Source: Quillaja saponaria (Eukaryota; Streptophyta; Magnoliopsida; Fabales; Quillajaceae). Taken from it: a stretch of DNA of 64,000 nucleotides. The number at the start of each line of letters is the position of its first letter. The stretch's first letter is position 1. Both the position numbers and the translations under genes were made by a program. The notes beneath the pieces are model-generated. The model was not told where the DNA came from, searched no databases, and saw nothing but the letters and a program-made list of their open reading frames with translations. Below, piece after piece: positions 22,321-32,891 of the stretch. The DNA lies in the NCBI GenBank assembly GCA_029379385.1, contig CM055612.1:16120001-16184000 (forward strand), in the 5' to 3' direction.

Positions 22321-24471
22321 TACATACATGTTTTAAGGTAAAATATGTGCGTTAGATATTTGACAGAAAGCTTAGAAGTAATGTTAGTGAATTAAAGTTA
22401 CAGTGAGGGATTTGTATTGATTAGCATGATATAAGTATATATGTAGATATACATATACATGAGTTGAAATTAATTATGCTCTTAAGGTGTTTCTTAAAAT
22501 GCCTAAATGAAACTAGTTGTAAGGGAATAAGGGTTAAAGAGGTTATTAAACGGATGCATGGTCAGATTTCATATGTTAGAAAGACCTTGTATTTTAGGTG
22601 TTTTTGGGGTTGAATTAAATTGAAACATGCTTGGTTCAAAGTTGTTAGACTCTGTCTAGTTCATGCAGGATTTTTAGTGCCCTATTTTTGGTTCACGTAA
22701 TGAATTGAGTGGGTTCAAGACTAATTTCAAGAAAAGTCTCTAAATAATAAAGATATATATACTTGTCTATTAATAAACCCGATAAACATAATTGGATTTC
22801 GTTTTTCCTTGAGAAAGTTATGTTCAATTAACTAAGGTAAGGTCAGAACTGTCAAAATCTTGTATTTTGTAGAATTTGATGTAACTTCAAAGAATAAAAT
22901 TTATTGATATACAAATCTAAAAATTTCAAATGATATACCATTATAAAGTTACATGTGTCTAGTATTTTATAAATTTTACGAAAATGGATTCAGAATTTCC
23001 AAGAGAAAGATATGACTGTTAAAGTGGACACTGTTCTACACCCCAAGTTTGGACAGTTTCAACATCTCTAACTCACTAAGTGCTTTCTATCTATTTTAAT
23101 AGTTTCTTCTACTCTATGCATTGTCAAGACATTTTAAAATGTCTCTTCATTATTAACCCTATCACATAAAGTCTAATTCATATTAATTGACATGTAACAG
23201 CTTAAGGGAAAACTTTCATAAAGAAACCTATACAAGTTAAGATATAATCTTAGTAATTAAAAGATTATAACAATAACGTTTATGAATTAAGTATTATTTG
23301 GGAATATGAATTTCAGTTCCAAATTCTAATGTGGACCTGATGAGACGTGTGAAGGCAAGTGTGAGTGACGAATGGAATCTGTTATGGGTGAGTGGCTAAT
23401 TGTTGCCTTTAGAGGCTAGATTATTATGTTCAATTGTATGTGTATTTAAATAAATGTGATAGTGCAATATTTTAGTGAGTTAGTTGAATCATTCTTGTTT
23501 GAAATTGTGTGTCGTTGATAAGGGACAAAACATAGAAGTTTTTCTGAGAAATGATTTTTATCTCTGAAATTAAGATCCATGTGCACCTAGGATATTCTGA
23601 TTTAAAATCATGAGAAATTCTAATTCTGATAAGTGTATTTTTTTTTAAGTTGAGTGCTCAGCCCCGGTGGGATGGATTTTGTACGGAGATCAATTTATTG
23701 TACGGAGGCGTAAATGCCCGGTAAAATGTTATGCGGGGCTAGGTCACTCATTGGCCCTTTGGTTGCTTTGTTTGATATTATTGCTGTAATTAATTTGTGA
23801 TCCTATGTTTCATGTAAATTGTGAATTTATGACAAATATAATGTATACGTGTAATGTGAATTAAGGTATAAATAATGTTACATGAGATTATTATATATGT
23901 TATACGTTTGTGTTGGGTGATGCTTGTACCATTTGGGTAAGATTTTCCACTCACAGAGTCCATAGGACTCATCCCTCTCTTGTGGATTTTTTTTTTTTAG
24001 TAACAGGAGTTGAGTACATGGCATTGTCGAGCTTGTGACTTGCCAATTGAGTACGACAAGGTAATTCCAGGATCTCAGACTTGAAGTTAAAGGTTGAAAA
24101 TTTGCAGTCACACTAGAACTGTGGGATGTCTAATTTCGAATGATGTAGGCATCTAGTTATTTGTCTTGTTTATAATGTGGATGGAGTAGAGCTCCTTGTT
24201 ATCTTTATGTTATTGTTATGTGAAATCATAAGCATATATATTTGTATTTTGAGGCATGTTTCATATTGCAGGGAATCTCTACCAAAATTTTCAGTAACTT
24301 GTTAATTATTACAGGAAGTGAACTTTTACAGTGAACTTCAGTTTTAGAAGAGCTACTTTTATTCTTTAGTTAGGTCATGAGCCAGGTTTGTTACTTTGTT
24401 TCGAAGTCAGGGTTACAGTGGAATAGTTACCAAATCCTCCAACCAGTCATGCCTCTGTGAGGGGTGTGACA
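21088..24471 (+). repeat. Complete 3' LTR of element C (3,384 bp)
   Basis: A full copy of the family LTR running from TGTTATAACCCGATACG to GTGAGGGGTGTGACA. In order it has a short (TA)n tract (about 21,376-21,391), a long pyrimidine-rich leader (21,455-21,590), a second (TA)n tract (22,288-22,316), the AGGTGCACCT-type word region at about 23,580, CAGCCCCGGTGGGATGG at 23,661 and the paired hairpins (23,926-23,939, decayed, and 23,956-23,970). Open frames are short and occur on both strands; none resembles a known protein. Confidence 0.85.
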
Positions 24472-25090
24472 CAAAAATAATTCAATATAAACAATTAAAT
24501 AAACCTGATTAAAAGTAGAGATTAGACATATTTTCTGCAAATACAACATGTAAATGAACTCTAAAAAATAGAGAAAACCAACACCGATTATTATGCAAAT
24601 GTAATCATATATGTTAAAAAGTAAAATTGAGAAATTTTGAGATAGAAGAATATTTTACTGTAACATATATCACAATGAAAAAAGTTTACCGTTGCAATGT
24701 AGAAGAAATTCATATTTTCCTTTGTTGTAATTTACCCATAATCTTTTGTCTCTTTTAATAATCAATGGCAGCTTTTAGCATAAAATGAGATAAAGGAATA
24801 TACTTAAATAGAAAAAGAAAAAAAAAAAGAAGTAAGATAAGAATGTGAAAAGGTACCATGGCTATGAGAAAAAAAGTGAACCTATTTCAAACATAAATGA
24901 AAAATTAATTAAGGAATTGATTAAATATAAGTGCTTTCGGAATATAAAAGGTTGGGAAATTTTAAACATTCCTAAATGAAACTTTATAACTAATAAATAA
25001 ATATTTTTTTTATTAAATAGGATTTGTAATAGTTGAAGCTAATAAAATAATTTTGTTGATTAAAATATGCATTTTGTTAATGTTGCCAGT
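24472..25090. other. AT-rich spacer between LTR C and LTR D
   Basis: No gene, RNA or known repeat is recognisable. The sequence is AT-rich with several A-runs. It may be part of the older DNA into which the LTR elements inserted. Confidence 0.4.
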
Positions 25091-27438
25091 TGTCATGCCT
25101 CTCACGGACGCATGACTGGCCAGAGGATTGGAGAACCAAACTTTCGTAACCCTAACTCCAAAACAAAGTGACAAACATGACTCTTGGCCGATCCAAAGGA
25201 TAAATGTAACTTTTATAAAACAAACATTCATTGTAAAACTTTTATTTGTTGAAATAGTTAATAATTTATTGAAAAATATTAGCAGAGGTCCCCATCCATA
25301 TGGAACATGCCTCAAAATACAAACCTATATGCTTGTGATCTCATGCAACAATAACACCAATACAACAAGGAGCTCTGTTCCGTCCACATCCTACCCAAAA
25401 TAAATAACTAGACTTTTATATCATACCAAAATTAAATACCTCACAGTTCTAGTGTGACTGCAAACTTTCATCCTTGACTGCAAATCTGAGATCTTGAAAA
25501 TATCATGCCGCACTCATTCGGCAAGTCATAAACTCGGTATTGCCATGTATTGAACTCCTATCATTAAAAAAAATCCACAAAGAAGAGTGAGTCCTATGGA
25601 CTCCGTGAGTGAAAAATCATATCTAAAAGGTACCGGCATCACACAACACAGGTATATATCATATATATAGTAACATCATATAACGTTATTCATATAAGAA
25701 TTCACATTTTACATGATACACTGGACCACAAATTAATCAGAGCAATACTATCACGCAAAACAATCAAAGGGCCAATGAGTAACCCAGCTCCGTACAACAT
25801 TTTCACTCCCCCACCAGGCATTTACGCACCCGCACAACAGATTAATTCTCCTTACATAATCCATCCCACCAAGGTTAAGTACTCAATTTTAAAAACATTG
25901 ATCAAAATCAGAATCAGAGTATCTCAAAGATCCAATTCAGAATGTCGTAGGTGCACCTAGACCTTAATGTGGAAATAAAATTATTGTTTTTTGGAAACAT
26001 TTCAATTTGTTGGCTCTTATCAATCACAAACAATTTCAAACAAACATGACTTAAAGAAATCACTGAAACATTGCACTTGTACACTTATTTAACTACACAT
26101 AAAACTATACATAATAATCTTGTCCCTAAAGGCAACAATTAACCACTCACCATATATTGATATTGCTCGTCACCTTATCTCGCATTCACATGCGTCGTTG
26201 AATCAATAACATGCTCCTCAACCTTCTAAGAAACCCATGGTTGCCTTGTTTAATTCATGGCAGTAGCACCTTCTAATAACCCTTCTTCACCACACAAGGA
26301 CTTCCACGACTAAAGGGCAAGGATGGTTTGGCTGGTGTTACAAGGAAACTTAACATAAAGTTTGGTGGCTACACTAAACTGCAAATACTCACGTGTAAGC
26401 AATATGCAAGGGAAGGTACAGTCACACCCACAACTATAGGATTGTTGGAACTATTGCCACCCGGTTGCTCAAGATTCACAAACACACACACAAGCTAGAA
26501 TAACAAAGAGAAAAGAGAAACAGCTCAGCTGCCATAACAGTAAATCCATGGGGGAGTCTAATTAGTTTTGGTGGCTGCTTCAAGGTTGAGAAGGAAGGAA
26601 GACGAGAGATAGTGTTGCCTCAAAAGGTTGTATAGCTTGTCAGGGTTAGAAGTGTAGAAAAATTCATGGTATAGAGGAGGTAGGAGCTTGGCTACCACAA
26701 AGTTTCCTGCAGGCAGAACAAAGAGAAGTAAAATAGGGGACGAAATAGTAGCATGTTGCTGCCAACGAGGTTGAAATCTAGCTCCCTAGCTCCTCCAACA
26801 TAAAGCTCCCATGGCCAACAGGAGAAAAGGAAGGAGATGACTCTCCAAGAGTTAAATTAAGCTGCCAAAAATAGAGGAGTTCACAGCCAGATCAAAAGGA
26901 AAACAAGGGGCGAAGAAAGAGAATGGCACGGGAGAGAGAAATAAAATGGAAGAATTTGAGCAAGTCAGTGTAATACAGTAGAGAGAAAGACAAAAAAATT
27001 AAATGATAAAATATACAATTTATGTTAATAATTTTAGCTGAAATTTGTGGTGGTAGTTCATCTTAATATATATATATTCATTATAATTATTTTCTAATTT
27101 ATTGTGTCCTTATACTAGCTTCACTTATCTCAAGATTTACATAAAATAAAAATCTAGCTCCAAGTTAACCCATAATGTGGTGGAATTTTATTTTATTTCA
27201 TTACATATGTATATCGGGTTATAATATATATTACTTATTCAATCCATTTAATTTTTTTTTTTTTTTTGGCCAAAATTTTCTATACTATCAATATCAAATT
27301 ATACACACAAACTTAAAACCTATACTAAATTATCAGATTATAACAATTTCCTTATAGTACTATTTAACTAATTTGTTTTCGTATTTATTATTTTATAACT
27401 ATAATTTACTCATATCCCGGGTTTTGAGGGTCATCACA
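25091..27438 (-). repeat. Long LTR copy D, solo, minus strand
   Basis: On the minus strand it starts TGTGATGACCCTCAAAACCC and ends GTCCGTGAGAGGCATGACA. The family words are in order: the GAGTCCTATGGACTC hairpin at 25,589-25,603, CCACCAGGCATTTACGC at 25,811 and GTAGGTGCACCTA at 25,948. At about 2.35 kb it is shorter than the complete copies. Neither a polypurine tract nor a primer site adjoins it. The flanks CCAGT and ATAGT share only three bases, so a target duplication is not established. Confidence 0.75.
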
Positions 27439-28573
27439 ATAGTAATTTTGAAACTAATAAAATATACCTAAAATAACGTTAATGCTGTAAATAATTAAAT
27501 GATATTTTATAATTTTTATCTTAACCCAAAATTTTTAACTAATAAGTAAATAGTTTATCAATTAAATTATTAAATCATGTCATTTCACTAGGTGATAAAG
27601 TTGGGTCGGCTCCTTTAGAATTCCTAAATAGAATTTCTTTAATCTTAGACATTCAAACTACTTTTTAAATTATCTCAATTGCCCAAATAATTTAATTTTA
27701 AATCTTTATTATTTTATTTAGTTAATAAATCAAATATTATCTTATAAAACATCCCCTATTTCTATGTCAAATCATAACCTAAGCCTAACTTTAATCCTAA
27801 TCCTAACCCTAAACCTAAACCTAAACCTAAATCTAAACCTAACCTAATTCTAACTCTAATCCTAATTCTAATTCTAAACCTAATTCTAATTTTAATATTA
27901 ATCATAATCTTAATTCTAAGTCTAATTCTAATTTTATTAAATAAAAATTAAATGAGTTGTTGATAGAATTCCTAAGAAATTTCTACTTGATAAAAATCCT
28001 AAGAAATTTTAAAGGATTCAAATATAGAGAATATTGTAGCCAAAATTAGACATAAATGTTATTAATTAGAATTAAAGAAATGAAAATTTGAAAAGTTACA
28101 AATTTAAAATATATAAAAGCTCTTAAATTAAAATTACATGTTTTAAATAAAGAAATAATTATTTTCTTCCTTAACTAATACATATGCCTACATTAACTCA
28201 TATTAAATCCTAATTAATATTAGCATATGGCTAGTTTCAAATTTGATGTGATATTTTGTTGTTAGTAGTTGATTTACTTGCAAGTTTCCTGTCTTATTGG
28301 TGTCATAAATGATATGTGGCATGATTTTACAGGTCATAATTCATTTGCATGTAATTGACATTTAGCAATATTTTAAACACGTGCAACTTCATGATTGGTC
28401 CAAAGATGTTCATTCTACACACTTCTAATACAACTCCATATCCTATTACTTCTTTTACCTAAGTTATATGCCTAGCAATGAACGGAAGAATATAAACATT
28501 CTTTTTTTTTTTTTAACGAGTTATTTTTTGAGACTTTTGAAGGTAATATATATGTAAACTTTTTGTAAGACAA
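27439..28573. other. AT-rich spacer containing telomere-like degenerate repeats
   Basis: Apart from the telomere-like array at 27,775-27,933 I see no gene or known element. The DNA is AT-rich with a T-run at 28,502-28,514. It is the DNA flanking the copia insertion on its left. Confidence 0.45.
27775..27933. repeat. Degenerate interstitial telomere-like repeat
   Basis: About 160 bp of six- and seven-base units: one CCCTAAA word (the plant telomere unit), followed by several CCTAAA units, and grading into CCTAAT, TTCTAA and TTCTAAT variants on both sides. The C-rich centre and decaying edges resemble an old interstitial telomeric tract or a CCTAAA microsatellite. Confidence 0.65.
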
Positions 28574-28578
28574 CTTTT

Positions 28579-28771
28579 TGTAAGACCTAAAAAAGAGATA
28601 CCCAAAGTGTTTTGATGAATTAGATGAGAATTTCTCATAAGATAATATATTTATGCTACGAGATTGTGTGGAGTACAAGTGTAAAGTACAAGTGTAGAGT
28701 ACAAGTAAGTCAACTATACATAAATAAGGAAACTATAAATAAGGAAATTGACCACTAACTAAGTTAAAGCA
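28579..28771 (-). repeat. 3' LTR of copia element
   Basis: It matches the right-hand LTR from TGTAAGACCTAAAAAAGAG through ACTAACTAAG. It contains a small local triplication of GTACAAGTGTA-like words (28,673-28,705) not found in the other LTR. The inner edge is altered, ending near GTTAAAGCA, and no clean polypurine tract is seen. Confidence 0.8.
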
Positions 28772-28779
28772 TAGAGATT

Positions 28780-31700
28780 ATATGTTCTAAGCTTGTTGCA
28801 TAGATATCGCAGCTGGTTTCCTACCAAAGACTTTATGAAAAAGTTTACTAATTGATCTTCGGATTTTGCATATGTGGTATTGATTGTATTATCCATAAAC
28901 TTCTCATGAACAAAATGACAGTCAACTTCTATATTATTTGTTCGTTCATGGAAGACTGGATTTGAGGCAATATATAATACAGCTTGATTATCACATACTA
29001 ACTCCAAAGGTTGTGAGTGCTGAAATCCAAGTTCTTCTAATAGATTTTTCAACCAAACTAACTCAGCAGTGGTATGAGTTATGACCCTGTATTCAGATTC
29101 AGCATTGGATCTTGCAACAACAGTCTGCCTTTTGCTTTTCCATGAAACAAGATTCCCATAAATATACAGTATCCTATAGTAGATCTTTTGTCAAATAGAG
29201 AGCCTGCCCAATCAGCATCGTTATAACCTTAAACTGGAGTATAATCATGTTTTTGAACTAATGTATAACCATGACCATTTTCTCGAGCTAGAGTGTGCCC
29301 ATGATTCTTACATAGTAATCCCTTTTCGGGTGTAATTTTAAGGTATCTTAGGATACGAATAATAGCATTCCTATGAGATGTTCGAGGCTGAGAAAGAAAT
29401 TGGCTAACCACACTAGTTGCAAAGCAATATCTAGTCTAGTGACTGTGAGATAATTCAGCTTACCAACAAGACGTTTGTATTGCTCAAGATTTGTCAATAG
29501 CTCCCCCTCATTTGGTACAAGTTATGGGATCCATATGAGTGTCCACAGGTTTTGAATTCAACATACCTGTATTACTTAATATATCCAGACAATACTCTCT
29601 TTAAGCAAGACAAATCCCTAATTGTGATCTCGCAATCTTAATGCCCAAGAAGTATTTTAACTGTCCTAAGTCTTTAGTTTAAAACTTGGACTGTATGAAT
29701 GATTTCAATTGCTGAATCCCATGGTTATCATCACCTATAATCATAATATCATTCATATATACAATTAAAAGAATTCTATCATTAGATGTATATTTGTAAA
29801 AACAGAGTGATCAACAGTACACTTCTGAAGGTCAAGACTAAGAACAACTTCACTGAATCTACCAAACCAAGCTATGGGAGATTGCTTTAAGTTATATAGA
29901 GACTTTTTCAATCAATACACCATACTTGACTCCCTCTGAGCAACAAAATCAGGTGCTTGCTCCATAAATACTTCTTCATCAAGGTCACCATGTAAGAAAG
30001 CATTTTTGATGTCCAATTAATAGAGTGGTCAATCAAAAATAGCAGCTAAAGATATGAAAACCCTGACAAAAGTAATTTTAGCTATGGGAGAGAAAGTTTC
30101 TGAATAATCCACACTATATACTTGAGTATATCCTTTTGCGACCAATCTAGCCTTTAAGCGATCAACAGAACCATCAGGATGAACAGTGTAAACCTATTGA
30201 CATCCAATAATGGACTTCCCAGAAGATAAAGAGACCAGTTCCCAAGTACTATTAGTATGTAAGGCGTTCATTTCATCAACCATAGCCTGCTACCACCTGG
30301 GATGAGCAAGAGCATTACTGGTGGACTTTGGAACACAAATAGAAGACAAAGAGGATACAAATGCAAAATAGGATGAAGATAAACGATGATAACTCAAAAA
30401 AGTATAAATAGGATAAGGATTACTAGTTGAATAAGTACCTCTTCGTAAAATAGGTGGCGAAGCAGGATCAGAGGGATGGAAAGGTGTTGGTACAAAAGGT
30501 GAGTTATCAGGTACATTAACAGTGTCTGCTGGAGGATCAGTCTGAGAATGATGATGGTAAACCTGGATAAGACGTTCATATGAGGTAGAAGATTCAAGTA
30601 GTGGTGCAAATGGTGCAGGTTCATATGGTCCAAGATAAGAAACCAGAAGAACCTCAGAGATAAGAGGTGACTCTGGAATAGTCAAAGGAAAGAAGGAAGA
30701 TTTCTAAAAAAATATGACATCAGGAAAGGTAAAGTAACAATTCTTATCTAGAGAGTAACATTTAAACTTTTTTGGAAGATGAGAATAACCCAAGAAGATG
30801 CACTTAATTGATTTGGAAGAGAGTTTATCCTGCCAGGTGTTAGATCATGAACAAAACAAATGCAACCAAAAATACAAAGCGGAAGTGAATATAAGGGATG
30901 ATTAGGAAAGATGATAGAATATGGAATTTTGTTATGCAATATGGAAGATGGCATGCAATTAATAAGGTAGCATGTAGTAAGTATAGCATCACCCTAAAAC
31001 TGAAGTGGAACATGACTATGAAGTAATAAAGTGCGAGCTATTTCAATTAAATATCTGTTTTTGGGCTCAGCAACTCTATTTTGTTGAGGGATGTGAGAAC
31101 AAGATGATTGATGCAGCATACCTTGAGATGTCATAAAGTGCTAAAATGATGTAGAAAAATATTCACGTACATTATCACTACACAAAATATGGATAGAAAC
31201 ACCAAATTGTGTTTTAATTTCAGCACAAAACTGTTAGAATATAAAAAATAACTCAGAACGAAGGCCATATAGAGTGAGAATCATGAATAGCTTATCCCTT
31301 TGTGCCTCTTGGTCAGCCAGATCAATGGTAAGAGATAATATTTCAGCAAATTTAGCTTTGACATTTTGAATCTTGCCCAAATAGGTGGACTTATCCTGAT
31401 CAGCCTCGTTTAGATTCAATAGATTAGAAACTACAATGTAAAAACGTTGGATATCATTAGTGTGTAAACCTTTGGCCTATTTCCACAATTCAAAACATGT
31501 CTTATATACCCAAAAAATCTACAATATAGAAGGTTCAAGGGATGCCCAGACTAAACTGCGTAATTGGGCATCGATTTTTTTCCAATTGGGTTGTTCAAGG
31601 GTTGGAATATCGGCCACTGATTTCATGAGATGATTTTCATATCCCTGTCTCATAAACTGTAACTTAATCGATGAACAGTGTTTGTGAACAGTACCGATGA

Positions 31701-31780
31701 ACAGTACTAGTGGACAGTACCCAATGAACAGTAATCAAAAAATGACTAGATCTTGAATTTGATCGTACTGCTGAAATGAA
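28780..31780 (-). pseudogene. Copia gag-pol remnant with gag joined to mid-integrase
   Basis: The minus strand encodes a fossil polyprotein. The gag part (31,234-31,419) has AQRDKLFMILTLYGLRSEL, the conserved end of the UBN2-type gag region. It runs directly into FCAEIKTQFGVSI, IPQQNRVAEPKNR and MPSSILHNKIPYS, which are the second half of the integrase core and the region after it. The rest of gag, protease and the zinc-binding start of integrase are missing. Reverse transcriptase follows with [28 protein letters not shown] and VGKLNYLTVTRLDI. RNase H at 28,759-29,052 shows LVCDNQAVLYIASNPVFHER. Stops and frame changes are frequent, so no product is expected. Confidence 0.85.
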
Positions 31781-31835
31781 ACACAACAGTAAAGAGACAC
31801 AACGAAAAATAAAAATTAGAGTTTTCTCTCCCTAA

Positions 31836-31847
31836 GATCTAATACCA
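31836..31847 (-). other. Primer-binding site of copia element
   Basis: On the minus strand TGGTATTAGATC follows the 5' LTR directly. It matches 10 of 12 bases of TGGTATCAGAGC, the complement of the initiator tRNA-Met 3' end used by most plant copia elements. Confidence 0.8.
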
Positions 31848-32033
31848 TGTAAGACCTAAAAAAGAGATACCTAAAGTGTTTTGATGAATTAGACGAGAAT
31901 TCCTCATACCATGATAATATATTTATACTACAAGATTGTGTGGTGTACAAGTAAGTCAACTATACAAAAATAAAGAAACTATAAATAAGAAAATTAACCC
32001 ACTAACTAAGCTATCTATATTTACACTCTAACA
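31848..32033 (-). repeat. 5' LTR of copia element
   Basis: A 186-bp LTR. On the minus strand it starts TGTTAGAGTGTAAATATAG and ends AGGTCTTACA, next to the primer site. The duplication CTTTT adjoins its outer end. Confidence 0.85.
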
Positions 32034-32165
32034 CTTTTTAATATTTAATTCTTGGTTGTGAATGCTTTTAGTGTTTGTCAATTAATAAGTTGATATTTTT
32101 GAAATATTTCAATTGAATTTCAATGATTATATTAATTTATTATTAACAAATGCTCTTGGGGAACA

Positions 32166-32891
32166 TGTTTATCATACCTTTAAAGAAAGGTATGACTAGT
32201 CAGAGGAATGGATGTCCATAACCCCATAACTCTGAATACTCCAGTAAGGTGCATCACAAACTTATACACACATTATAGTTAAGACGACAAAAATATAACT
32301 ATATTAGAATAAAATCTGGAATCGACGATTAAACTTAAAACATTTACTGAAAATATGCGTAGGTGTTCCCTGTAAAGTGGAACATGCCCATAACATATGT
32401 TTTCTCCTAACAAAACATGTAATCACCACGGTGATTCCAATACATATCTAACAATAATACATAACACCAAAAGTGACTATGAGTGTCATCCCCACCCTCC
32501 AAGTATGCGACTTTAGAGATATACCTTGCCGCAGCAAAGTTGGCAGGTAGCAAATTTTGTCATGACCAACAGTAGTTTCCTGGAAACTAAAAAAAAATAA
32601 CCATAAAGGAAAGAGTGAGTCACAAGGACTCAGTGAGCAAATCATATACCCTAAGAGTACCAGCATCACGTACCACATATATCATAGCTTAAATTCATAT
32701 TTTAAATTACTTATGCACGTACATAATTATAATTCTCATATGATCACAATTCACTTAGATTACAAATTTCAAGGTATCACTCAAACCATTCAAACAACCA
32801 AATAAATAACAAACAATTTAACAAACAAAGAGCCAAAGAGTAACTCAGCCCCGCACAACAATGTCTCCCCTCACCGGGCATTTACGCGCCC
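32166..32891 (-). repeat. Long LTR copy E, left part, minus strand
   Basis: On the minus strand it ends GGTATGATAAACA (family end GGGGTATGACA). It contains the hairpin word GAGTCCTTGTGACTC near 32,620 and GGGCATTTACGCGCC at 32,877. It is interrupted at 32,892 by copy F, which starts TGTCATAACTC in the opposite orientation. The matching continuation is at 36,613. Confidence 0.75.

Larger units (their letters stand above)
19215..24471 (+). mobile_element. LARD-like element C, 5'-truncated, with internal tandem duplication
   Basis: A plus-strand member of the same family as element B, lying head to head with it. It contains 3'-proximal internal sequence from 19,215, a duplicated segment that includes the internal/LTR junction (19,373-20,433 and 20,434-about 21,371), and a complete 3' LTR (21,088-24,471). 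Two polypurine-tract/LTR-start junctions are present, at 20,148 and 21,088. No 5' LTR, primer site or matching target duplication was found, so the 5' part is lost. No coding capacity is visible. Confidence 0.75.
28579..32033 (-). mobile_element. Ty1/copia retrotransposon, internally deleted, with CTTTT duplication
   Basis: A minus-strand copia element of about 3.46 kb, shorter than the usual 4.5-5 kb. It has short LTRs of about 190 bp at both ends, an initiator-Met-type primer site inside the right (5') LTR, and identical 5-bp target duplications CTTTT at 28,574-28,578 and 32,034-32,038. Coding order on the minus strand is gag remnant, integrase, reverse transcriptase, RNase H. An internal deletion removes the end of gag, protease and the start of integrase. 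Frames are broken by many stops. Confidence 0.9.

Noticed and set aside
30290..30685. 131-codon Pro/Ser-rich minus-strand ORF
   Set aside because: It is the variable linker between integrase and reverse transcriptase of the copia element, not an independent gene.
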